The notes under the pieces are model-generated. The model had not been told where the DNA came from. It saw only the letters and a program-made list of their open reading frames with translations, and made no database searches. This document shows positions 1-10,476 of a DNA stretch of 64,000 bases, one piece after another (position 1 is the first letter of the stretch; every line of letters begins with the position of its first letter). The translations under genes were made by a program, and so were the position numbers. Source of the DNA: JADJPO01 sp963828555 (GTDB lineage: Bacteria; Actinomycetota; Actinomycetes; Actinomycetales; Kineosporiaceae); assembly GCA_963828555.1 (NCBI GenBank), contig CAWHEL010000004.1, positions 1,364,001 to 1,428,000 of the forward strand, in the 5' to 3' direction.

Positions 1-1513
<1,513 letters not shown>

Positions 1514-1517
<4 letters not shown>

Positions 1518-2257
1518 AGATCACCCTCAAGATCTGGCGCCAGGCCGGGCCCGGCGCGGCGGGGTCGATGGTCACCTACCAGCAGGACGACGTGTCCCCG
1601 GACATGTCCTTCCTGGAGATGCTCGACGTCCTCAACGAGGAGCTCGCCGGCCGTGGCGAGGAGCCGGTCGCGTTCGACAGCGACTGCCGCGAGGGCATCT
1701 GCGGATCCTGTGGCATCGTGATCAACGGCAACCCGCACGGGCCGGAGGTGACCACCACCTGCCAGTTGCACATGCGCTCGTTCTCCGACGGCGACACGAT
1801 CACCATCGAGCCGTGGCGGGCGAACGCCTTCCCCGTGCTGCGGGACCTCGTGGTCGACCGCAGCGCCCTGGACCGGATCATCCAGTCCGGCGGGTACATC
1901 TCGATCAACACCGGTTCGGCGCCCGAGGCGCATGCAGCCCCGGTGTCCAAGAAGAGGGCCGACCGTGCCTTCGACGCCGCTACCTGTATCGGCTGCGGCG
2001 CCTGTGTGGCGGCGTGCCCGAACGCGGCAGCGATGCTCTTCCTGGGTGCCAAGGTCACCCATCTCGGTGAGTTGCCGCAGGGTCAACCCGAACGCGACGC
2101 CCGCGTCGTGCGGATGCTCAGCCAGCACGACTTCGAGGGCTTCGGCGGCTGCACCAACGTCGGCGCCTGCGCCGACGCGTGCCCCAAGGAGATCCCGCTC
2201 GACGTGATCTCCCAGCTCAACGCCGACCTGCGACGCTCGATGGTCAAGGGCAACTGA
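1514..2257 (+). CDS. sdhB: Succinate dehydrogenase / fumarate reductase iron-sulfur subunit
   Basis: A 247-residue protein that passes electrons from the flavoprotein to the membrane anchor. The N-terminal ferredoxin domain has CREGICGSCG plus a later cysteine in TTTCQLH for the [2Fe-2S] cluster. The C-terminal domain has CIGCGACVAACP for [4Fe-4S] and the motif region CTNVGACADACPKEIP for the remaining clusters. I chose the GTG at 1514 because it overlaps the sdhA stop (GTGA) and begins the usual VKITLKIWRQ; the longer open frame upstream is out of phase with sdhA and has no domain. The ordinary cluster ligands are present, so it should be functional. Confidence 0.94.
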
Positions 2258-3028
2258 GGGACGTCGCGCCACACATAACGAACGCCGGGCAGCGCATCGT
2301 CGAGACGCTCGCCGCCCGGGGCAGCGACGCCGCTACCCTTACCGCGGCTGGGATCGCCACCGCAGACGGCATCGTCGCAGCGACCGACAGCGATGTGGAC
2401 AATCTGTCGATCGCCATGAGCGCCAAGGAACTCCACCCGACGATCTTCGTGGTGACCCGCCAGAACGAGGAGGCGAACACGCTCCTCTTCGACGCCTTCG
2501 AGTCCGGCTTCGAGTCCGGCTTCGCCATGGTGGCCATCACGATCGTCGCCGAGGAATGCGTGGCGACCCTGGTCACCCCGCTGCTCAACCGCTTCACGCA
2601 TGAGGTCCGTGACCGGAGCCAGCCCTGGTGCGCGCAACTGACCGACCGCCTGGAGCACCTGGGGAAGGGGCGGGTGCCGCCGATCTGGGGGTTGACCATC
2701 GACACGGCCCAGGCCTCAGCAGTGCATCACGTGGTGGGGCATTCCCGGACCGTGCGCCTGGGCGTCGTCCTGCGCGACAGCGGCGACCGGCAGGCCACGC
2801 TGCCGGTCCTGGCCCTGATGCTGGACCGGTCGGGGGTCCACACCCTGCTGCCTGATGCCGACCTGCCGTTGGAGCAGGGTGACCGGGTGCTCTTCGCCGG
2901 AAACGCCGGCAGCACGACGCCGGATGACGCTCACCGTGCAGAACGCGAACATGCTCGACTGTGTGATGACTGGGCAGGAACGCAGCACCGGCTGGCTCTG
3001 GCGCCGGCTGGCGAGGTCACCGCGCTGA
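2258..3028 (+). pseudogene. Potassium channel / TrkA (RCK) domain protein remnant
   Basis: Directly after sdhB an open frame without a proper start encodes the second half of a RCK/TrkA-N domain (motif GIVAATDSDVDNLSIAM, then a TrkA-C-like region with DLPLEQGDRVLFAG). The pore segments and the glycine-rich nucleotide loop that begin this family are missing. Near 2925 the frame is lost: the family-like ending NANMLDCVMTGQ followed by GWLWRRLARSPR is found in another frame and stops at 3028. I therefore see a 5'-truncated gene with at least one frameshift. It overlaps the 3' end of the convergent gene by 12 bases. A sequencing error could explain the frameshift but not the missing N-terminal half. 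Confidence 0.7.
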
Positions 3029-3577
3029 GATCGGGGCGAGGGAGCGGTGCTCGCCCTCGGCGAAGAACGACTGCGCGTCGGCCGCCAGCAGCGTCACCAG
3101 GAGGCCGACCGCGAGAGCCGCGACGCCGAGGGGCAGGGCCGAGCCGGCCAGGCGCGCACCGATGGGAGGGCGGTCCGTGGTCAGGCCGAGCAGAACGACC
3201 GCGGCCAGGCCAAGGACGATGAGAGCCAGGGCGAGCCGGACCTGGGTCAGGGGCGCGCTCAGGTCTCCGACGTCGTCGATGTTCACCGGCGCCGGCGCGA
3301 GCCGGCCCAGCAGCCACAGTGCGAAGCTGCTCGTGGCGACCGCCGCCGCGCTCCACCAGGTGGCGACCGTGTCGGCAGCGGTGAGGAATGACCCGACGAT
3401 GAACCAGGCGCTGGTCAGCACGGCGAACAGCAGCCCGTACCAGACCGCCCGGTGGAACTGGTCCTCCGCCTCGAGTACGTAAGAGAAGCCGGCGGTCATC
3501 GCGAATCCTGCCGTCACGTACCGCAGAGGTGCTTGAAGGATGGTCGACGGACCGATCTTGGGCACTGCAGCTTGCAT
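3017..3577 (-). CDS. Integral membrane protein of unknown function
   Basis: I do not recognise the family. The product of about 186 residues starts at MQAAVPKIG and has roughly five hydrophobic segments, including YGLLFAVLTSAWFIVGSFL, an Ala-rich segment ending ATSSFALWLLGRL, LALALIVLGLAAVVLLGL and LGVAALAVGLLVTLLA. An upstream in-frame ATG at 3658 would add 27 residues without any recognisable character, so the internal start is preferred. It faces the VanW-like gene divergently across about 130 bases and converges on the channel remnant. Confidence 0.55.
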   Translation of the reverse strand: MQAAVPKIGPSTILQAPLRYVTAGFAMTAGFSYVLEAEDQFHRAVWYGLLFAVLTSAWFIVGSFLTAADTVATWWSAAAVATSSFALWLLGRLAPAPVNIDDVGDLSAPLTQVRLALALIVLGLAAVVLLGLTTDRPPIGARLAGSALPLGVAALAVGLLVTLLAADAQSFFAEGEHRSLAPISAR

Positions 3578-3705
3578 CGCGGGCCTCCTGGGCGACTCCT
3601 CCGGACAGTACCCCCGGGTTGGGGATCGGCTGCCGATCAGCCGAATGCAACAGGTCACTCCGCGGGCTGCGTCAACCGGGCTGGTCGATGGGGCGTCGAG
3701 GAGGC

Positions 3706-4512
3706 ATGAACGCTGCGGAGCAGTCGCTGCGCCGTCTGGCGGGCCCGTCCGTGCGCAGGGTGCGGCGCGAATGGCAATGGCACCGATGCGGCGCCGCCCT
3801 CGATCTGGAGGTCCAACCCGCCGGGGGGTTCCCGTTCGTCGTCATGACTCATCGGACGCCGGTGATGCGTCGACTCGCCGGGGTGGAGGAACGGCTCCAA
3901 CGCAACAAGGCGGTGAACCTGAGGCTGGCGACGGCGCGGCTGGACGGCGTGGTGCTGCGCCCGGGGCAGCGGCTGTCCTTCTGGCGCCGGGTGGGCAGAC
4001 CCAGTGCTCGGCGCGGCTATCTGGACGGAGTCGTGCTGGCCCAGGGGAGGCTGACCGAAGGCATCGGCGGCGGGCTGTGCCAACTCACGAACCTGCTCTA
4101 CTGGCTGACTCTGCACACGCCGCTGGACGTGGTCGAGCGGTGGCGGCACAGCTACGACGTCTTCCCCGACGCCGCACGGACGCAGCCCTTCGGCTCCGGC
4201 GCGACCTGTGCCTACCCGGCCCTGGATCTGCAGATCGAGAACCGGACGCTGGACGGCTACCGGCTGCAGGTCGGGGTGGTCGGTGCCGAACTCGTCGGAA
4301 CCTGGCAGGTGGATCGACCGCCCCGGGTCGGCTTCGAGATCTACGAGGCATGGCACAGCATGACCAACGAGGCGCCAGGCGTCTTCCTGCGGCACAACGA
4401 GATTCGGCGTCGGGTGCGCACCCTGGACGGCGCACTGCTCGACGACCAACCGGTGGCGGTCAACCACGCCCTCCTGATGTATCAGCCGTTCCTGGATCCG
4501 GGCCGCTGTTAG
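3706..4512 (+). CDS. VanW family protein
   Basis: A 268-residue protein related to VanW, a family named from vancomycin-resistance clusters whose biochemical role is not established. The core is visible: a segment with NKAVNLRLATARLDGVVLRPG, the motif LSFWRRVG, and the highly typical GIGGGLCQLTNLLYWL with the HSYDVFPDA block following it. ATG 3706 was chosen because GAGGAG lies just upstream; the longer frame upstream of it has no domain. There is no signal peptide or membrane segment. No other vancomycin-resistance gene is nearby, so a role in glycopeptide resistance is not suggested. Confidence 0.82.
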   Translation: MNAAEQSLRRLAGPSVRRVRREWQWHRCGAALDLEVQPAGGFPFVVMTHRTPVMRRLAGVEERLQRNKAVNLRLATARLDGVVLRPGQRLSFWRRVGRPSARRGYLDGVVLAQGRLTEGIGGGLCQLTNLLYWLTLHTPLDVVERWRHSYDVFPDAARTQPFGSGATCAYPALDLQIENRTLDGYRLQVGVVGAELVGTWQVDRPPRVGFEIYEAWHSMTNEAPGVFLRHNEIRRRVRTLDGALLDDQPVAVNHALLMYQPFLDPGRC

Positions 4513-4520
4513 GTTGGCCT

Positions 4521-5909
4521 ATGCCTCAGCCCAGCCCCACCCGGCTCGTCGTGATCGGCGCCGACGCCGCCGGCATGTCGGGCGCACACCAGGCCCTGCG
4601 CACCGCCAGAGCCGCCGGGCGGCCGCTCGAGGTGATCGTGCTCGACGCCGGCACGCACACCTCCTACAGCGCCTGCGGGATCCCGTACTGGATGGCCGGT
4701 GACGTCGCCGACGGCGATCAGCTGGTCGCCCGGACAGCGGCGGAGCATCGGGCGGCCGGCATCGACCTGCGACTGCGGCACCGGGTGACGGCGCTGGATC
4801 TGGACGCCCGCCGGTGCGAGGTGCGCGATCTCGACGGCGCCAGCACTGTCCACCTCGACTTCGACGAGCTGCTGCTGGCCACCGGCGCGGCGCCGGTGGT
4901 TCCGGACTGGGCCCACCCCGGCGCCGCGGTGCTGCCGGTGAAGACCCTCGACGACGGCGCCACCTGGGTGCGTCTGATCGCCGAGAGTCCGGCGACGGCG
5001 CTCGTGATCGGAGGCGGGTTCATCGGGGTCGAGGCGGCCGAGGCGTTCGCCCGCCGGGGGATCGCCACCCGGCTGGTCACCCGTGGCACCCAGGTGATGT
5101 CCGCCGCCCTCGAACCGCAGACGGCGTTCGCCGTCCAGCGGGGACTGGAGGCGCTCGGCGTCGAGGTGCTCACCGGCACCGAGGTCGGCGAGATCGAGAC
5201 CGGCCGCGACGGACGCGTTCGGGCCGTGTGCCTGGGCGGCCAGGAGTACCCGGCCGATGTGGTCGCCCTCGGACTCGGGGTCCGGCCCCGGGTGGAGCTC
5301 GCGACCGGAGCCGGCCTGCCAGTCGGTGACCGGCAGGCCGGGGGAGCCCTGGTCCCCGACGACCGGCAGCAGCTCGCGGCCGGCGTCTGGGCGGCCGGCG
5401 ACTGCACCGCGGTCCAGGATCGACTACTCGGCCGGCCGTTGTTCGTACCGCTGGGCACCCACGCCAACAAGTGCGGCCGGGTGGCCGGCACGAACATCGG
5501 CGGCGGCTCGGCCCGGTTCCCCGGGATGGTGGGCACGGCGATCACCCGGGCCGGTGAGGTCGAGGTGGCCCGCACCGGTCTGCTGCCCGCCCAGGCCACT
5601 GGGCTGCTGGGCCTGGCCGTGGTGGAGCAGCGGCTGGACTCGACCACCACCTCCGGCTACATGCCGCAGGCCAGCCCGATGAGCATCTGGGTGCTCGCCG
5701 ACCGGCAGGACGACCGCCTCCTGGGGTGCCAACTCACCGGGGGACCGGGTGCCGCCAAACGGATCGACACCGCGGCCGCCGCCCTGTTCGCCGGAATGAC
5801 CGTCGGCGAGTTCGCCTATCTCGACCTGGCCTACGCCCCGCCGTTCTCCCCGGCCTGGGACCCGGTCCAGATCGCCTGCCGGGCCCTGGCCGAATCGCTG
5901 AACCGCTAG
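4521..5909 (+). CDS. FAD-dependent pyridine nucleotide-disulfide oxidoreductase (CoA-disulfide reductase / NADH oxidase-like)
   Basis: A 462-residue flavoprotein. The N-terminal FAD-binding motif is VIGADAAGMSGAHQA; the single redox cysteine typical of CoA-disulfide reductases, NADH oxidases and NADH peroxidases sits in SYSACGIPYWMAG; the NAD(P)-binding motif is ALVIGGGFIGVEAAE; the second FAD motif is VWAAGDC. The C-terminal dimerisation domain is complete to PPFSPAWDP. The substrate (CoA disulfide, oxygen or peroxide) cannot be assigned from sequence. It starts 8 bases after the VanW stop, so the two may be co-transcribed. Its stop codon overlaps that of the convergent gene. Confidence 0.85.
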   Translation: MPQPSPTRLVVIGADAAGMSGAHQALRTARAAGRPLEVIVLDAGTHTSYSACGIPYWMAGDVADGDQLVARTAAEHRAAGIDLRLRHRVTALDLDARRCEVRDLDGASTVHLDFDELLLATGAAPVVPDWAHPGAAVLPVKTLDDGATWVRLIAESPATALVIGGGFIGVEAAEAFARRGIATRLVTRGTQVMSAALEPQTAFAVQRGLEALGVEVLTGTEVGEIETGRDGRVRAVCLGGQEYPADVVALGLGVRPRVELATGAGLPVGDRQAGGALVPDDRQQLAAGVWAAGDCTAVQDRLLGRPLFVPLGTHANKCGRVAGTNIGGGSARFPGMVGTAITRAGEVEVARTGLLPAQATGLLGLAVVEQRLDSTTTSGYMPQASPMSIWVLADRQDDRLLGCQLTGGPGAAKRIDTAAAALFAGMTVGEFAYLDLAYAPPFSPAWDPVQIACRALAESLNR

Positions 5910-6289
5910 GCCAGCTCGGCCACGCTGACCCGGAAGTGGAATGTCTTCGTTGAGCCCGGAACGATCACCAGGTAGCTGTCGGGGGTGAGCCGGAGCACTA
6001 CGCGCTCCCCCTGGTTCCAGGGGTGGTTCGGCCGGAACGTGTGGGCCAGATGCGCGGCGGCGTCCTGCGCCTGGCGCCGGGTCGACCCGGGATGCACCGG
6101 GATCGGATCAGGATCGACCCGCCAGATCATGCTCTCGCCGCTGCCCGTCTGCTGCTCGACCACCAGCAGATACAACTCGGGGGAGGAACCCCCGGTCGCC
6201 CGTGCGCGGCCGGCTGAGGCAGCGGGGGCAGCGGGGGCGGACGGCGGTTCGGACACCGGGGGAGTGCCCCAGGGCGGCATCGAGCTCAT
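5906..6289 (-). CDS. Conserved-looking hypothetical protein
   Basis: A 127-residue product with no family that I recognise. The first 35 residues are rich in proline and alanine and probably disordered; the remainder looks like a small soluble mixed domain containing ELYLLVVEQQ, MIWRVDPDP and a C-terminal beta-rich stretch RLTPDSYLVIVPGS. It starts 3 bases after the histidine kinase gene on the same strand, so it probably belongs to the same transcript as the two-component system. Confidence 0.6.
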   Translation of the reverse strand: MSSMPPWGTPPVSEPPSAPAAPAASAGRARATGGSSPELYLLVVEQQTGSGESMIWRVDPDPIPVHPGSTRRQAQDAAAHLAHTFRPNHPWNQGERVVLRLTPDSYLVIVPGSTKTFHFRVSVAELA

Positions 6290-6292
6290 GCT

Positions 6293-7660
6293 TCAGTCTG
6301 GCGCAGCCGGCAGGCTGATGACGGCCCGCAGACCGGGACCGGCGTCCTCGAGCCGGATCTCGCCACCGCCACGGCGGACCAGGGCCAGCGCGATGGCCAG
6401 CCCGAGCCCGCTGCCGCCGCCGTCCCTGGCCCGGGCCTCGTCGAGGCGGGCGAACCGGTCGAACACTCGCTCCCGCTCGGACGGCGCGATCCCGTGCCCG
6501 TCGTCGCTCACCGTGATCTCGACGCCGGCCCCGCTGCTCACGGCGCCGAGCACCACGGCGGACGACGCGTGCCGGACCGCGTTGTCGGCCAGATTGGCCA
6601 CCGCCCGCACCAGGTCGCCCCGCGGCATGCAGGCGGTCAGGGGCCCCAGCAGCGGGCTGACCGTCACCGGGACGCGCGCGGCCGCATAGCGCTCCGCCAT
6701 CCCGGCCAGGAAACCGGCCAGGTCGATCGACTCGGTGGGTCGCGGCGGGGTGTCGCCGGCGCGGGCCAGGGTCAGCAGGTCCTCGACGATGCCGGACAGG
6801 CGCTCCACCTCGGGCAGCAGCTCACCCGGCAGGTCGCCGCCCTCGCCCAGGCGCTGAGCCACTTCCAGCTGGGTACGGATGTTGGCCAGCGGGCTGCGCA
6901 GCTCGTGCGCGGCGTCGGCGACGAATGCCCTCTGCTCGGCCCGGGAGCGGGCCAGCCGGTCCAGCATCCCGTTCAGAGTGGTGGACAGGGCGCTGATCTC
7001 GTCGCGGGTGGCCGGCACGGCGAGCCGCTCGTCGTCCGGGGCCGCGCCACTGCGGGGCACCCCCACGCCGATGGCGCGGGCGCCGATCCGCTCCGCGCCG
7101 CGGCGAAGGTCCTCCACCGGGCGCAGCGCCGAGCCGATGATCCGCCAGGCGACCAGTCCTAGCCCGGCGAGCACCAGCGGGAAGAACACCAGCAGCAGCC
7201 GGCGCAGGACGGCCCCGCTGGTCTCGACGTCGGCCGTGGGCACCGCCGCAATCACGAGCATCCGCTCACCGGCCGAGCCTGCCTCGGCGGCGGCCACCCG
7301 CAGCTCGCCGACCAGCGCGGCGCGGCGTCCGGGCACGGTGATCGCCTGCCCGGCGAGCAGCTGCTCCCGCTCGCGTGGTTCGACCAGCGGGCTGAGCCGG
7401 TCGGCAGTGACCGAGCCGGTGACCACGCGGTTCGCCTCGTCCAGCACCTGGATCAACTGAGCGCCCGCTGCGGGCACCGGGTCCGGCAACCGACCCGCGT
7501 CGAGGAGGACCCCCACCTCGACGGCGGCAGTGCGAACGGCGTCGTCCACGGCGCGGTTCAGGGTGGCGGTCATCACCAGGTACAGGGCGAGGCCGCCGGC
7601 GAGGAGTGCCACAGCGACCCCGATCAGGCCGACCGCCATCAGCCGGGCACGCAGGCTCAT
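6293..7660 (-). CDS. Sensor histidine kinase
   Basis: A 455-residue membrane kinase. A first membrane segment (about residues 8-30) is followed by an extracytoplasmic region to about 150, a second membrane segment (about 155-175) and a HAMP linker. The phospho-acceptor histidine is in DAAHELRSPLANIR near residue 252, the N box NLADNAVRHA near 356, G1 VSDDGHGIAP near 386 and G2 GGGSGLGLAIA near 415, so all catalytic boxes are intact. It overlaps the response regulator by 4 bases. The divergent LolA-like/ABC transporter operon is the likely target (inference from position). Confidence 0.92.
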   Translation of the reverse strand: MSLRARLMAVGLIGVAVALLAGGLALYLVMTATLNRAVDDAVRTAAVEVGVLLDAGRLPDPVPAAGAQLIQVLDEANRVVTGSVTADRLSPLVEPREREQLLAGQAITVPGRRAALVGELRVAAAEAGSAGERMLVIAAVPTADVETSGAVLRRLLLVFFPLVLAGLGLVAWRIIGSALRPVEDLRRGAERIGARAIGVGVPRSGAAPDDERLAVPATRDEISALSTTLNGMLDRLARSRAEQRAFVADAAHELRSPLANIRTQLEVAQRLGEGGDLPGELLPEVERLSGIVEDLLTLARAGDTPPRPTESIDLAGFLAGMAERYAAARVPVTVSPLLGPLTACMPRGDLVRAVANLADNAVRHASSAVVLGAVSSGAGVEITVSDDGHGIAPSERERVFDRFARLDEARARDGGGSGLGLAIALALVRRGGGEIRLEDAGPGLRAVISLPAAPD

Positions 7661-8313
7661 GGCCGCAACCGGTACCCGGCCCCGCGGACCGTGTCGATCC
7701 GGTCCCGGCCGATCTTGCGCCGAAGGTGCCCGATGTACACCTCGACGATGTTCACGTCGTTGTCCAGCGCTGATCCCCAGACGGCGTCGACCAGGTCCTC
7801 CTTGGAGACCACCCCCGGGTAGGCCCGCATCAGCTCATGCAGCACCGCGAACTCCCGTGGCGCGAGGGCGGTCTCGCCCCCGTCGAGGTACACCGTACGG
7901 GCGGCGGGATCGAGGGTCACCGTGCCGGCCCGGAGCGTGGTCGGGCGGGGGAGCGGATCCCGGCGCAGCAGCGCCCGCAGCCGGGCGAGCAGCACGACGA
8001 AGGAGAACGGCTTGGTCAGGTAATCGTCGGCGCCGTAGTCCAGGCCGTCGGCCTGGTCGTACTCACCGTCCTTGGCCGAGAGCATCAACACGGGCACCCA
8101 GTTGGATTCCTCGCGCAGGGTGCGAACGACGGTATAACCCGACATGCCGGGAAGCATCACATCGAGCACTATCGCGTCGTAGCCGCCGAACCTCGCCGCC
8201 TCGAGACCAGCCGGCCCGTCGGAGGCGAGGTCGACCACGAACCCCTCGGCGCCCAGTCCCTTGCGCAGGGCCTCGGCCATCGCTCGCTCGTCCTCGACGA
8301 TCAGAAGTCGCAC
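7657..8313 (-). CDS. OmpR/PhoB-family response regulator
   Basis: A 218-residue two-domain regulator. The receiver domain has the acidic pair in VEDE, the phospho-acceptor Asp51 in VLDVMLPG, Ser/Thr in LSAKD and Lys101 in YLTKPF. The C-terminal winged helix carries LAPREFAVLHELM and VEVYIGHLRRKIG with RGAGYRLRP, typical of the OmpR/PhoB DNA-binding domain. It is the first gene of a three-gene minus-strand operon with the kinase and a small protein. A divergent intergenic region of about 80 bases holds a possible binding site at 8355-8370. Confidence 0.93.
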   Translation of the reverse strand: MRLLIVEDERAMAEALRKGLGAEGFVVDLASDGPAGLEAARFGGYDAIVLDVMLPGMSGYTVVRTLREESNWVPVLMLSAKDGEYDQADGLDYGADDYLTKPFSFVVLLARLRALLRRDPLPRPTTLRAGTVTLDPAARTVYLDGGETALAPREFAVLHELMRAYPGVVSKEDLVDAVWGSALDNDVNIVEVYIGHLRRKIGRDRIDTVRGAGYRLRP

Positions 8314-8354
8314 GACCCCACGATGACACCTCGACCGCCCTCCTCCGGGTCACC

Positions 8355-8370
8355 TTCAGGAGGCGTTCAG
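8355..8370. promoter_or_regulatory. Candidate OmpR-type direct-repeat operator
   Basis: TTCAG occurs twice with starts exactly 11 bases apart (8355 and 8366) in the intergenic region between the response regulator and the divergent LolA-like gene. Tandem half-sites about one helical turn apart are the usual target of OmpR/PhoB-family regulators. The functional assignment is inference. Confidence 0.4.
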
Positions 8371-8392
8371 CCCCGGGGTGCACGATGGGGTC

Positions 8393-9541
8393 ATGAGCAT
8401 CTTCACCGACCATCCTCGCCTGCGCTGGGCGGCCCCCTCGGCCGCCGTCGCGCTCACTGCCGCCGCCACTCTCGCGGTGAGCCTGTCCGGGACCGCCAGC
8501 GCCGACTCGACCCTCGGGCCGCGCACCCCGGCCGAGTTGCTGGCCGATGTGCAGCAGGCGCGCCTGGCCGGGCTGTCCGGCACCGTGGTGCAGACCTCCA
8601 ACCTCGGACTGCCCGACATCGCGATCCCGGGCGCCGGGGGCGGGGGGTCCTCCGAACTCAGTTCGACGATCACCGGCTCGCACACCTGGCGGGTCTGGTA
8701 CGCCGGGCCGGACAAGGCCCGGCTGGCGCTGCTCGGCGCGATGGGCGAGTCCGACATCGTGACCAACGGCAAGGACGTCTGGCTGTGGTCGAGCCAGACC
8801 AAGACGGCCACCCACTACACCGCGCCGGCCGAGGGTGCGGCGACCGGGCACAGCCCGATGCCGACGCCGTCCGACCTGCCGAAGACCCCGCAGGAGGCGG
8901 CCACCCGCGCCCTGGAGGCACTTGACCCGACCACCGTCGTCACCTCCCCGGGCACCACGACCGTGGCCGGCCGCGCCGCCTACGAGTTGGTGCTGACCCC
9001 GCGTCAGCCCGGCTCGCTGGTCAAGTCGGTGACGATCGCCGTGGACGGCGAACAGCGGGTTCCGCTGCGCGTCCAGGTGTTCTCCACCCGGATCAGCGAC
9101 CCGGCCTTCGAGGTCGGCTTCACCAACGTCGACTTCACCGTGCCCGAGGCTCGCCAGTTCACCTTCACCCCGCCGCCGGGAACCACGGTCACCGAGGGCA
9201 AGACGCCGACGGCCGGAGAGAAGCCCGGGGCGGTCTCCGGGGGCACCCCGGGTGAGGCCGCCAAGGATGCTGCCCAGCCCCGCGTGGTGGGTACCGGCTG
9301 GTCGACCGTCGTGGTTGCCACCATGCCCACGCCGTCCGCCGACCAGAGCAGCTCCTCGGGCGGCGACCAGCTGGCGCAGCTGCAGGGAATGTTGTCCTCC
9401 CTGCCGACGGTGTCGGGCAGCTGGGGAACCGGACGGCTGCTGAACGGCACCCTGTTCTCGGTACTGCTCACCGACGACGGCCGGGTCGCCGTCGGCGCCG
9501 TCGAGCCGCAGGGCCTCTACGCGGCCCTCGGCAACAGGTGA
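8393..9541 (+). CDS. LolA-like / MucB-type secreted or membrane-anchored protein
   Basis: A 382-residue protein with an N-terminal hydrophobic segment (AAVALTAAATLAVSLSG followed by ASA) that looks like a signal peptide or anchor, then a beta-rich domain of the outer-membrane-lipoprotein-carrier fold as annotated in many actinobacteria. These proteins are thought to bind lipids or act as sensors at the cell surface, but the function is unproven. ATG 8393 follows a GATGGGG ribosome-binding site; an ATG at 8378 is possible. Its stop overlaps the GTG start of the ABC ATPase, so it works with that exporter or reports on it. Divergence from the two-component system suggests control by it. Confidence 0.72.
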   Translation: MSIFTDHPRLRWAAPSAAVALTAAATLAVSLSGTASADSTLGPRTPAELLADVQQARLAGLSGTVVQTSNLGLPDIAIPGAGGGGSSELSSTITGSHTWRVWYAGPDKARLALLGAMGESDIVTNGKDVWLWSSQTKTATHYTAPAEGAATGHSPMPTPSDLPKTPQEAATRALEALDPTTVVTSPGTTTVAGRAAYELVLTPRQPGSLVKSVTIAVDGEQRVPLRVQVFSTRISDPAFEVGFTNVDFTVPEARQFTFTPPPGTTVTEGKTPTAGEKPGAVSGGTPGEAAKDAAQPRVVGTGWSTVVVATMPTPSADQSSSSGGDQLAQLQGMLSSLPTVSGSWGTGRLLNGTLFSVLLTDDGRVAVGAVEPQGLYAALGNR

Positions 9542-10476
9542 GCGAGCCGGCCTGGGCGGTCAGCACCTCCGCCCTGACCAAACGCTTCGGAAGCCAGACG
9601 GCCGTGGACGCCCTCGACCTGCAGGTGCCCACCGGGTCGGTGTACGGGTTCCTCGGCCCCAACGGATCGGGCAAGACGACGACGATCCGGATGCTGCTCG
9701 GCCTGATCGAGCCGACGTCGGGGGAGCGGGCGGTGCTCGGGCTGCCCATTCCGCAGCAGGCTCGGACGGCGCTGCCCCGGGTTGGAGCGCTGGTCGAGGG
9801 ACCGGCGTTCCACCCCTATCTGTCGGGCCGGGCCAACTTGGCCCGGCTGGATGCCGCCGACCGCTTTGCCGACCCGCGGACCGCCGGGCAGCGGATCGAT
9901 GCGGCGTTGGACCGGGTGGGCCTCCTCGCGGCTGCCGGCAAGCGGTATCGGGCCTATTCGCTCGGTATGCGGCAGCGACTGGCGATCGCGGCTGCACTGC
10001 TGATGCCCCGTGACCTGCTGGTGCTGGACGAGCCGACCAACGGGCTGGACCCGCAGGGCACCCGTGAGGTGCGATCACTGATCGGCTCGCTCGCCGCCGA
10101 CGGCGCGACGGTGCTGGTGTCGAGTCACCTGCTGGCCGAGGTGGAGCAGATCTGCACCCACCTCGGGGTGATGCGGGAGGGCAGGTTGGTGGCGCAGGGC
10201 AGCGTGGGCGAGGTTCGCGGCGCGGGGCAGAGCACCTGCCAGGTGCAGACCTCTCAGCCCGAGGAGGCCGCGCGGGTGCTGACCGAGCTCGGGGTGAGCG
10301 AGGTCGTCGCGGCCGGCGGCGTTGTCCGCGGCACGCCTGGCGAGGTCGCCCCGGACAAGATCGTGGCCGCACTGGTGCATGCCGGGGTTGGCGTCAGCGG
10401 TTTCGCGGTGACCCGACCGAGCCTGGAAGACCTGTTCGTCTCGCTCACCGGAGAGGGTTTCGATGTCAGCGGTTGA
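9538..10476 (+). CDS. ABC transporter ATP-binding protein (ABC-2 type exporter)
   Basis: A 312-residue ATPase. Walker A is GPNGSGKTTT, the signature motif appears as YSLGMRQRLAIA, Walker B with the D-loop is LLVLDEPTNGLDP, and the switch histidine is in VLVSSHLLAEVE. A C-terminal region of about 90 residues follows the nucleotide-binding domain, as in drug- or bacitracin-type ABC-2 exporters. Start GTG 9538 overlaps the stop of the LolA-like gene, and its 3' end overlaps the permease start by 14 bases. The substrate is not predictable. Confidence 0.92.
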   Translation: MSEPAWAVSTSALTKRFGSQTAVDALDLQVPTGSVYGFLGPNGSGKTTTIRMLLGLIEPTSGERAVLGLPIPQQARTALPRVGALVEGPAFHPYLSGRANLARLDAADRFADPRTAGQRIDAALDRVGLLAAAGKRYRAYSLGMRQRLAIAAALLMPRDLLVLDEPTNGLDPQGTREVRSLIGSLAADGATVLVSSHLLAEVEQICTHLGVMREGRLVAQGSVGEVRGAGQSTCQVQTSQPEEAARVLTELGVSEVVAAGGVVRGTPGEVAPDKIVAALVHAGVGVSGFAVTRPSLEDLFVSLTGEGFDVSG

